Of a DNA stretch of 39,511 bases, positions 1 through 8,058 are shown piece after piece (positions within the stretch are counted from its first letter, which is position 1; the number at the start of each line of letters is the position of its first letter). Source of the DNA: Acidisphaera sp. (GTDB taxonomy: Bacteria > Pseudomonadota > Alphaproteobacteria > Acetobacterales > Acetobacteraceae); the NCBI GenBank assembly GCA_019240395.1, contig JAFAYM010000256.1, positions 1 through 39,511 of the forward strand, given 5' to 3'. A program made the position numbers and the translations under genes. The notes beneath the pieces were generated by a model. It worked only from the letters and a program-made list of their open reading frames with translations, did not search any database and was not told where the DNA came from.

Positions 1-289
1 GATGGGGCTCGGCTTGGCCAACGCGCTGGCCGGGCTCGAGGAGGGCATCCGCAATTTCGACAGCTCGCTGGCCGGGCTGGGCGGCTGCCCCTATGCCCCG
101 GGGGCGTCCGGCAACATCGTCACCGAGGACCTCGTGTTCATGCTGGAGAGCATGGGCTTCGACACCGGCATCGACATCGAGAAGTTGATCGCCGCGCGGG
201 CCATCCTGCATGAGGGCCTGCCGGACGAGCCGATGCACGGCCAGGTGCCGATCGCCGGCCTTCCCAAGACATTCAGGGCGGCGGCGTAA
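1..289 (+). CDS. mvaB: Hydroxymethylglutaryl-CoA lyase, C-terminal part (5' end outside window)
   Basis: The last 95 codons of an HMG-CoA lyase, which cleaves HMG-CoA to acetoacetate and acetyl-CoA in leucine and ketone-body catabolism. The reading frame is open to the window edge (frame of base 2) and stops with TAA at 287-289. The conserved block GGCPYAPGASGN is visible; it holds the catalytic Cys and a metal-ligand Asn of this DRE-TIM-type family, followed by NIVTEDLVFMLESMG. The N-terminal barrel with the HxH metal site lies upstream of the window, so completeness cannot be judged. The C-terminal tail (GLPKTFRAA) is normal for the family. The next gene is convergent. Confidence 0.93.
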   Translation, partial: MGLGLANALAGLEEGIRNFDSSLAGLGGCPYAPGASGNIVTEDLVFMLESMGFDTGIDIEKLIAARAILHEGLPDEPMHGQVPIAGLPKTFRAAA

Positions 290-330
290 GCCGAGAGTTT
301 TCAGCCCGGCAGCGCGTAGACCAACGCCGC

Positions 331-615
331 TCAGGGTCTGGCGGAGCTCGCTCCGGGCGCCGATTGGCCCCCGGAGGGCACCCCGCCCGCCGGGAGACCG
401 CCCGAACTCGTCCCGCCTGAAGCAGCCGCCGGCGGAGCAATCTGCTCAGGCGGAGCACTGGTCGGCTGCGGGACCGAGGTGAGAGGATGTGTGTCGGGGG
501 GCGGAACCGCCGGGACTGGCGGCGGAGCCGGTGCGACTGCCGTCTGAGCCATGGCGGTAGTGAGCGGTGCGGCCGCGAGCACGCAAGAAGCCGCGAACCA
601 GACCAGACCACGCAT
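331..615 (-). CDS. Secreted Pro/Ala/Ser-rich small protein of unknown function
   Basis: 94 codons. Residues 1-24 form a clear Sec signal peptide (MRGLVWFAAS..., ending AMAQ). The mature part is almost wholly low-complexity: PAPPPVPAVPPP followed by Gly/Ser/Pro repeats (ASGGTSSGG, PAGGVPSGG). The ATG at 613-615 is chosen because GGAGG lies 7 bases upstream and because the signal peptide begins there; the longer open frame has no such features. I recognise no domain. It could be a periplasmic linker or an envelope-associated protein. It converges on the HMG-CoA lyase gene. Confidence 0.55.
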   Translation of the reverse strand: MRGLVWFAASCVLAAAPLTTAMAQTAVAPAPPPVPAVPPPDTHPLTSVPQPTSAPPEQIAPPAAASGGTSSGGLPAGGVPSGGQSAPGASSARP

Positions 616-773
616 CCCGAGACCTCCAGCCCGCCAACGCAGGGTGGCCGGGCGAGGTTGCGGTCGCCCTGTAGCGAGGCCCCGAGCGTCAGAGCAGAGA
701 GGCGATGGATGCCCGGAATGGTTGCATAAACCTGCGCTGCATACAATCATATGGTTCCACGCAAGGGAATCCA

Positions 774-1745
774 ATGCGGCTGCTGTGGCGCTTACGGTCA
801 GCGGTATGGCCTCGCCCGGGTCCGGCGGCGGGCAGTTCGGCGGATCGTCCAAGCGAGTGGCCGCCCGAGGCTGCGAATGCAGAACCGGACAGGCAAGCTA
901 CAGGCGGGCCGGAATATCGCCTGCCCGAACCGGCCGATACGCCCGGGTTTGCCGAGGCCGTGCAGTACCTCGGAAGGGCGCCCAGACAACACCCGCCGCC
1001 CCCGGCCCTCGGTCATCATCCCGGCGGCTTCGCCCGCGCAATCGGCGCCGGGCAGGCTCCGCCGTTCGCGAGCACCGGCCCGCATGGGCATCGGGCTCGC
1101 CTGCGCGAGAAGCTGCTGAGCCGCGGTCCTGAGGCGCTGGCCGACTACGAGCTGCTGGAGATGTTGTTGTTCTTTGCGCAGCCGAAAGGCGACACCAAGC
1201 CGCTGGCGAAATCGGTGATCAACCGGTTCGGCAGCTTCGCGGCGGCGCTCTCCGCCCCGTCGCGCGACTTGCTGGCGACCAGGGGGCTCGGCGAGCACAG
1301 CGTCGCCGCCCTCAAGCTGGTGCAGGCCTCCGCGCTGCGCCTGGCGCGCGCCGAGGTGATCGACCGCCCGGTGCTCAACAATTGGGATCGCCTCATGGAG
1401 TATCTGCACGCCGTGCTCGGCCGCGAGCGGATCGAGCAGTTCCGCGTGCTGTTCCTCGACAACCGCAACCGGCTGCTCGCCGACGAGGCGCAGTCGCGCG
1501 GCACGGTGAACCACACACCGGTCTACCCGCGCGAGGTGGTCAAGCGCGCGCTGGAGCTGCACGCCACCGCCCTGATCCTGGTGCACAATCACCCCAGCGG
1601 CGATCCCACGCCCTCGCCCGACGACATCGACATGACGCGCGAGATCGAGGCGGCAGGGCTCGCCCTTTCCATCGTCCTGCATGACCACGTCATCATCGGC
1701 AACGGACGATGGCTGAGCTTTCGACGGGAGGGATTGCTGGTCTGA
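774..1745 (+). CDS. radC: RadC family protein with JAB/MPN domain
   Basis: 323 codons. Residues 1 to about 100 are a Pro/Ala-rich, probably disordered extension. Then comes the UPF0758 helix-hairpin-helix part (LADYELLEMLLFF ... LATRGLGEHSVAALKL) and a C-terminal JAMM-like metal site, HNHPSGDPTPSPDD, with H271, H273 and D284 in the exact HxHx10D spacing. The family was named for DNA repair, but the original radC phenotype has been reassigned, so its role is not settled. The ATG at 774 has AAGGGA just upstream; starts further upstream or downstream are possible because the N-terminus is not conserved. The gene is convergent with tRNA-Lys. Confidence 0.88.
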   Translation: MRLLWRLRSAVWPRPGPAAGSSADRPSEWPPEAANAEPDRQATGGPEYRLPEPADTPGFAEAVQYLGRAPRQHPPPPALGHHPGGFARAIGAGQAPPFASTGPHGHRARLREKLLSRGPEALADYELLEMLLFFAQPKGDTKPLAKSVINRFGSFAAALSAPSRDLLATRGLGEHSVAALKLVQASALRLARAEVIDRPVLNNWDRLMEYLHAVLGRERIEQFRVLFLDNRNRLLADEAQSRGTVNHTPVYPREVVKRALELHATALILVHNHPSGDPTPSPDDIDMTREIEAAGLALSIVLHDHVIIGNGRWLSFRREGLLV

Positions 1746-1780
1746 CCACCCCGCGGGCCAACGTGTCAGCGGACGTCGGG

Positions 1781-1839
<59 letters not shown>

Positions 1840-1853
<14 letters not shown>

Positions 1854-1871
1854 GCTGAGCTATGCGCCCGC
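1840..1871 (-). repeat. 16-bp tandem duplication of the tRNA-Lys 5' end
   Basis: Two head-to-tail copies of GCGGGCGCATAGCTCA (minus-strand sense) with a 16-base period. The inner copy includes the first 14 bases of tRNA-Lys; the outer copy sits in the 5' leader between promoter and gene. The precursor transcript therefore carries the tRNA 5' sequence twice. Confidence 0.9.
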
Positions 1872-1882
1872 TCGGGGCGAGG

Positions 1883-1911
1883 CCTATAGCAAGGTCGCCC
1901 CGGACTGTGAA
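1883..1911 (-). promoter_or_regulatory. Promoter of tRNA-Lys
   Basis: On the minus strand, TTCACA (1911-1906), a 17-base spacer and TATAGG (1888-1883) fit a sigma70-type promoter. The predicted start is near 1876, about 22 bases before the mature tRNA 5' end. It lies within 5 bases of the stop codon of the flavin reductase gene. Confidence 0.55.
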
Positions 1912-1914
1912 GGC

Positions 1915-2406
1915 TCAGGCCAGCACGCGAATCCGGTGATAGGCCCGGCCGAAATAGATCAGGCCCTCGTGCGCCAGGCCGACGCGCAGCGCCTCGATCT
2001 CGCAGAAGAAGACGCTGTGCGTGCCGACTTCGGTCACCTGAGCGATGCGGCAATCGAAGGCGACCGCACACTCCTCCAGGACCGGCGACCCCGTCACCAG
2101 CGCGCTCCAGGACGCCGCCTCGAACCGCGCCGGCATGTCGCATTCCACCAGCCCGCCGAACAGCGGCGAAAGCTCCTCCTGCGCTGCCGCCAGCACGTTG
2201 ACGCACAGCACCCGGTTGGCCTTGAAGATGGCGTTCAGCTCGCTGCCGCGGTTCATGCAGACCAGCAGGGTCGGCGGCTCGTCGGTCACGCTGCACACCG
2301 CGGAGGCGGTGAACCCGCCCTGCCCGGCAGCCCCGGCGGTGGTGATCACGCTCACCGCCGCGCCGAGCCGCGCCATCGCGTCGCGGTAGCTCTCCCGGGA
2401 AATCAT
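1915..2406 (-). CDS. Flavin reductase domain protein (RutF/HpaC-like)
   Basis: 163 codons. The N-terminus (SYRDAMARLGAAVSVITT), TASAVCSVTDEPPTLLVCMN and the C-terminal GLIYFGRAYHRI are typical of the FMN-binding split-barrel flavin reductases. These use NAD(P)H to supply reduced flavin to a partner monooxygenase. The full family length is present and the start matches other members. No monooxygenase gene lies next to it, so the partner is unknown. The start codon has no clear Shine-Dalgarno sequence and sits 8 bases from the edge of a repeat element (2415-2520), which must contain or replace its promoter. Confidence 0.9.
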   Translation of the reverse strand: MISRESYRDAMARLGAAVSVITTAGAAGQGGFTASAVCSVTDEPPTLLVCMNRGSELNAIFKANRVLCVNVLAAAQEELSPLFGGLVECDMPARFEAASWSALVTGSPVLEECAVAFDCRIAQVTEVGTHSVFFCEIEALRVGLAHEGLIYFGRAYHRIRVLA

Positions 2407-2414
2407 CGCCGAAC

Positions 2415-2520
2415 TAGAGCATTTTTCGTGCTGAAAGGCGCACCAAAAACGCTCTATCCGTTTGTTCGAGCGAGCAACTTTATCCGATCGGGTGATTCCG
2501 CCCGATTGGATCTTGCTCTA
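2415..2520. repeat. Alphaproteobacterial palindromic intergenic repeat (REP/MITE-like)
   Basis: A noncoding block of about 106 bases bounded by TAGAGC at the left and GCTCTA at the right, with an internal GCTCTA. It contains the palindromic core ATCGGGTGATTCCGCCCGAT, pairing ATCGGG with CCCGAT. Base composition is more AT-rich than the flanks. The general look matches dispersed repeats I know from Rhizobiales and Rhodospirillales. A degenerate partial copy occurs at 33120-33147. Confidence 0.6.
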
Positions 2521-2555
2521 TGTGCCCGGCCGGCTCGGGAGGAAAGCCGGCGCAT

Positions 2556-2590
2556 GAAAACGGCGCCGCGGGGCTGCCGCGGCACCGTTC
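2556..2590 (-). terminator. Rho-independent terminator of the CsbD gene
   Basis: Minus strand: stem AACGG-x-GCCGCGG / CCGCGGC-x-CCGTT with one mismatch and a 5-base loop, running straight into TTTT. It lies 16 bases beyond the CsbD stop codon. Confidence 0.7.
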
Positions 2591-2605
2591 CCCGAAGCTG
2601 TGCCG

Positions 2606-2791
2606 TTACGACTTTCTTGCGGCGTCGCGGACGGCGTCCTTGGCGCCGCCGGCGGCATTCTGCACCTTGCCCGCGGTCTTCTCGGCCTTGCCGGAGGCCT
2701 GCGTCTTGGTGTCGCCGGTCACCTTCCCGACGGCTTCCTTCACCGCACCTTTCGCCTGCTTGGCACTGCCCGCGACGCGATCCTTGTCCAT
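2606..2791 (-). CDS. CsbD-like stress protein
   Basis: 61 codons, starting MDKDRVAGSAKQAKGAVKE and continuing with Lys/Ala/Gly-rich amphipathic heptads (GKVTGDTKTQASGKAEKTAGKVQNA). This is the CsbD family, small hydrophilic general-stress proteins whose molecular role is unknown. The ATG at 2789-2791 is chosen for the perfect AAGGAGG 7 bases upstream and the conserved MDKDR start; upstream in-frame codons encode an unrelated sequence. The gene is likely monocistronic, since 107 bases separate it from prfB and a terminator follows. Confidence 0.92.
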   Translation of the reverse strand: MDKDRVAGSAKQAKGAVKEAVGKVTGDTKTQASGKAEKTAGKVQNAAGGAKDAVRDAARKS

Positions 2792-2898
2792 CCACGCCTC
2801 CTTTGATGCAACGGTGCGTTCACCGTCAGCCGCGTAACGGACGCGTGACCATCGAGTTTCCGCCGGCTCCCAATACCGATGCGGTTTCACCATGCAGG

Positions 2899-4026
<1,128 letters not shown>

Positions 4027-4030
<4 letters not shown>

Positions 4031-6666
4031 TAGAGGCCGCCCATGCCGGTATCCAGCGCGTTGGCGGTGCTGGCCGAGGCGGCCGTCGACGGCCCGACGC
4101 CGCTGTCGGGAGTGCCGGCATCGCCCATCGCCGCCACCGTCGAGGCCCCGGGCTCCTGGCCGACCTTGTAGGCATCCAGCGCGCCGTTGCCGGAGGCCAC
4201 CAGCGTGACGCCGGGCGGCGGCGTGAAGGGCAGCACCGGGCGGTTCTTCAGCGCCACCGCCATGAAGTCGTGCCAGATCGGCGCCGCCACGGCGCCGCCG
4301 GTCTCCTTGTCCCCGAGGCTCGCCGGGTTGTCGAAGCCGACCCAGACGGCGGTGACCAGGTCGGGCGTGAAGCCGACGAACCAGGCGTCGTTGAAATCCT
4401 GGCTGGTGCCGGTCTTGCCGGCGATCGGCCGCTTCAGCCCCTGCCCGGCGGGCACGCCGGTGCCACGCTGCACCACGCCCTGCATCATCGTCACCACCTG
4501 AAAGACGCTGTCCGGATCGGCGATGCTCCGGCGCTGGTCGTTCAGCACCGGCGGCTGCGCGACCTGGCCTTCGCAGCTCTCGCAGGTCGTGCCGGCTGGG
4601 CGCCACAGCACGTGCCCGTCACGGTCCTGCACGCTGTCGATCATCGTCGGCACCACCTCGCGGCCGCCCTCATCGAGGGAGGCGTAGGCACCCGCCATGC
4701 GCAGCACGGTGGTGTCCACTGCGCCGAGGGCGGCCGGCAGCACGCGGGGCATGTTGTCGACGACATGGAAGGCGATCGCGTTCTGCGCCACCGCCTCCAT
4801 CCCGACTTTCTGCGCCACCCGCACGGTGACCAGGTTCAGCGATTTCTCCAGCGCGACGCGCAGCGGCACCGGGCCGAGGAACTCCGGCTCGTAGTCGTTC
4901 GGCCGCCACTGGCCGGCGGCACCCATGTCGAGCACGAAGGGCGCGTCGAGGAAGCGCTGGCTCGGCGAGATGCCCTGCTCCATGGCGGTGAGGAAGACGA
5001 TCGGCTTGAAGCTGCTGCCGGGCTGCCGGTTCGCCTGGGTGGCGCGGTCGAACTGGCTCATCTCGTAGCTCCAGCCGCCGGCCAGCGCCAGCACGCGGCC
5101 GGTGCGCGGATCGAGCGACACCAGCGCGCCCTGCACCTGCGGAATCTGGCGCAGCAGCATCTTCTCGGCCGGCAGCGCGGAGGCGCCGCGGGCGCCGGGC
5201 AGCGGCACCGTGGCGGCGCCCGCCGGCTCGGCCATCACCACGTCGCCGACCTGCACGATATCGCTCATGCGGTGCGGCGCCGGTCCCATCCGGCCGTCGC
5301 GGTTGGGGCGCGCCCAGCCGGTGTCGCCAAGCGCCAGGGAGAAGATCCGCGGTACGCCGGCGATGCCGGGCGGCGCGTCGGCCGGCCGATCGAGCCAGCC
5401 CAGCTTCGCGTCCGCCGCGCTCTCGTCCAGCACCACCGCGAGCTTCCAGCCCGGCAGCATGCCGGGCGGCCGGGCGATCTGCGGCAGCAGGGTGGTCCAG
5501 GAGGCGCGCAGGGTGGCCGCATTGGCGTCGAGATGGCCGACCGGCCCGCGCCAGCCGCCGTGCGAGCGGTCGTACGCCAACAGCCCGTCGCGCAGCGCGC
5601 GATCGGCGGCGCCCTGCAGGTCGGTGTCCAGGGTGGTGCGCACCATCAGCCCGCCCTGGGTCGTGGTGTCGGCGCCGAACCGGTCCACCAGCTGGCGGCG
5701 CACGTCCTCGGCGAAGTAGTCGGCACCCTGCACGATCTCCGGCCGGCGGAAGCTGGCCGGCACGATCGGCTCCGTCTTTGCCTGCGCGGCCTGCTCGGGA
5801 GAGATCGCGTGGTCGTCGGCCATCCGGTCGAGCACCCAGTCCCGCCGGCTGCGCGCGGCGTCGGGGAAGCGCGTCGGATTGTAGTTGTTCGGCGCCTTCG
5901 GCAGCGCCGCCAGGAACGCCGCCTCGGCGACGTCGAGCCGGTCGAGCGACTTGTTGAAATAGGCCTGGGCGGCGGCGGCCACGCCATAGGATTGCTGGCC
6001 GAGATAGATCTCGTTCAGGTAGAGCTCGAGGATGCGCTCCTTGCTCAGCGTTTCCTCGATGCGCCAGGCCAGCAGCGCTTCCTTGAACTTGCGGCTGAAC
6101 GACATCTCGTTGCCCAGCACCATGTTCTTGGCGAGCTGCTGGGTGATGGTGGAGGCGCCGATCGGCCGCCTTCCCCGGGCGACCAGGGAGATGTCGGTGA
6201 TGGCGGCGCGCGCGATGGCGACCGGATCGACGCCGCGATGCACCCAGAAATTCTGATCCTCGGCGGAGACGAAGGCGCGCTTCACCAGATCGGGGATCGC
6301 CGTGTACGGGACGAAGATTCGCCGCTCGGTCGCCAACTCGGCCATCAGCGCGCCGTTGCCGGCATAGACCCGGCTCATCACGCGGGGCTGGTAGTGGCGC
6401 AGGCCGTCGACGCCGGGCAGGTCGGAGGCATAGTGGAGATAGCCGGCATAGCCGGCCGCCGCCCCGCCGAGTGCGAGCAGCAGCACCAGCCCCAGCAGCG
6501 CGCCGAAGATCCGCCCGGCCACCCCCCGCCGGCGGACCGGCCCCTTGCCGTTCGGCCCCGCACCATTCGGAACGCGTGCGCGTGCGCCGGTCCGTCCGGA
6601 CACCGCAGGACGCACCAGGCGCTCTCCGGCCGACAGGCTGCTTCTTGTGGGCCGATCCTCGGTCAT
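4027..6666 (-). CDS. mrcA: Penicillin-binding protein 1A (bifunctional glycosyltransferase/transpeptidase)
   Basis: 879 codons. A basic cytoplasmic tail is followed by one membrane segment (about 54-76, FGALLGLVLLLALGGAAAGY). The GT51 glycosyltransferase follows, with catalytic EDQNFWVHRG at 136-145, GASTITQQLAKN and LELYLNEIYLG. The transpeptidase has SSFK (nucleophile S551, K554), SLN at 609-611 and KTGT from 751. The Ser/Ala/Gly-rich C-terminus (TAASASTANALDTGMGG) looks disordered. It polymerises and crosslinks peptidoglycan in the periplasm. The stop codon overlaps the TTG start of prfB; amiC lies 48 bases upstream, so the three genes are probably one transcript. Confidence 0.96.
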
Positions 6667-6714
6667 GGCCGGTCTGTAGCACCTCCGGCGATGCGCCCGG
6701 TAGCCTCGGCGGTG

Positions 6715-7581
6715 CTAGCCGGCCATGCGGGTGAGATGATCGGAACCAAGGAAAAAGGCATCCACCGCCCGCTTCATCGCCGCAGCGATCCTGGCGCGGT
6801 GATCCGCCTGCCGTAACGCCGCTTCATCCTGCGGGTTCGACATGAATCCCATCTCAACGAGCACGCTCGGGATGTCGGCCGCCTTCAGCACCACGAAGCC
6901 GGCGTGCCGGGCCGGATTGACCAGCAGCGGCGCGTCCCGGCCGAGCGCACCGACCACGTCGCGCGCCATGCGGGCCGAGCCCATGCGGGTCTCGGCGCGC
7001 ACCAGGCTGGCCAGGATCTGCGCCACCTCCGGCGAGGTGCCGCGGAAGGCCGGCCCGGCGAAGCGGTCGGCACTGTTCTCCCGCCGCGCCAGCGCCGCGG
7101 TCTGCGCGTCCGAGGCCGTGTCGGAGAGGGTGTAGACGCTGGCGCCGCGCACCGACGGGTCGGTCAGCGCGTCGGCGTGCATCGAGACGAACAGGGCGGC
7201 GCCGCGGCTCTGCGCGTAGGCCACCCGGTCTTCGAGCGGGATGAAGACGTCGCGCCCGCGGGTCATCTCGACGCGATAGCGGCCGTCGGCCTCCAGCTGC
7301 CGGCGGAGTTCCTCGGCGGCGGCGAGCGCCACGTGCTTCTCGTAGGTGCCGGCGAAGCCGATCGCCCCGGGGTCCTTGCCGCCATGGCCCGGGTCCAGTG
7401 TCACCAGATGCGGCCCGGGGCGGGGCGTGGGGCGCCCGGCGGGGCTCGACGGCAGCCGCCGGTCGGCAGGCGCGGCGGCGGCCTCGGCCAGCCTGGCGCG
7501 CAACCAGGCCGGGAGCAGGAAGGTCGCGAGGACTCCGCAATCGAGGAGCCGGCGGCGCGATACGGGCCTCTCGCAGTCCAT
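6715..7581 (-). CDS. amiC: N-acetylmuramoyl-L-alanine amidase (AmiC type, Amidase_3)
   Basis: 288 codons. The N-terminus SRRRLLDCGVLATFLLPAWL resembles a twin-arginine signal, suggesting Tat export. The amidase domain shows the zinc and catalytic set: LDPGHGGKDPGAIG (His), the Glu of TYEKHVAL, SMHADA (His) and VEMGFMSN (Glu). It cleaves the amide between MurNAc and L-Ala to split septal peptidoglycan. It is shorter than E. coli AmiC and lacks an AMIN domain. The ATG at 7579-7581 is picked because the Tat-like signal starts there; the upstream SD is weak and a start at 7662 is possible. It leads the amiC-mrcA-prfB group. Confidence 0.93.
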   Translation of the reverse strand: MDCERPVSRRRLLDCGVLATFLLPAWLRARLAEAAAAPADRRLPSSPAGRPTPRPGPHLVTLDPGHGGKDPGAIGFAGTYEKHVALAAAEELRRQLEADGRYRVEMTRGRDVFIPLEDRVAYAQSRGAALFVSMHADALTDPSVRGASVYTLSDTASDAQTAALARRENSADRFAGPAFRGTSPEVAQILASLVRAETRMGSARMARDVVGALGRDAPLLVNPARHAGFVVLKAADIPSVLVEMGFMSNPQDEAALRQADHRARIAAAMKRAVDAFFLGSDHLTRMAG

Positions 7582-8058
7582 GGCCCGATCTGCCACATCG
7601 GTTTCAGAGATGCACGCTTGCCGTTGAAAAGGGGCGATTTTAGGTTCATGTGTCACGCGCAAGCCACGGTGGCTTGCGGCTTGGGCCGGTTTGCTTCATG
7701 GTCGGTCCGTGCCCGGTCGTGGACCGGCGAGCGATCGATCCCGAGCGGGGTCGCGCCCGCTCTGGACCGTTGCGGAGCAAAGGCGCGCGCGGCGCGCCGA
7801 CGACCATCACACCAGGGCGGCACTCCTCAGGAGCTTTTCCGCCCGCAAGCCAGGGACCGATGCCCGGGAATCCGACGAACGCTGCCGTGCCGATCCGCCC
7901 ACTCTCTCGCGCGCCGTTTTCTCGCGCGCGGAGCTCTGGCGTGCCGGCATATGGCGGCGGCGCCTGTCCCGCCCTGCCCCTCACATCAAGCCTATTCCGC
8001 CGTCGGTGGAGCGCGCCGAGCTCGCGCATCCCGGCGGCATACCGGAGTCCTTTCCTCG
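7582..8058 (+). other. Long rne leader / intergenic region
   Basis: This is 477 bases without a credible gene; the open frames here are Arg/Pro/Ser-rich and lack SD sites. On the plus strand it can form perfect stem-loops, for example CGGTCC/GGACCG (7703-7726) and GAGCGGG/CCCGCTC (7743-7762), and it has twin CTCGCGCGC copies near 7904-7928. RNase E genes in other bacteria have long structured leaders through which the enzyme controls its own mRNA, and this region fits that picture. The amiC promoter must lie here as well. Confidence 0.5.
7618..7646 (+). promoter_or_regulatory. Possible rne promoter
   Basis: TTGCCG, a 17-base spacer and TAGGTT in the most AT-rich stretch of the intergenic region. 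Start near 7653 would give a leader of about 400 bases. The match to consensus is only moderate. Confidence 0.3.

Noticed and set aside
4270-6816. 848-codon plus-strand frame opposite mrcA
   Set aside because: Composition is that of an antisense shadow, while the minus strand encodes all PBP1A motifs.
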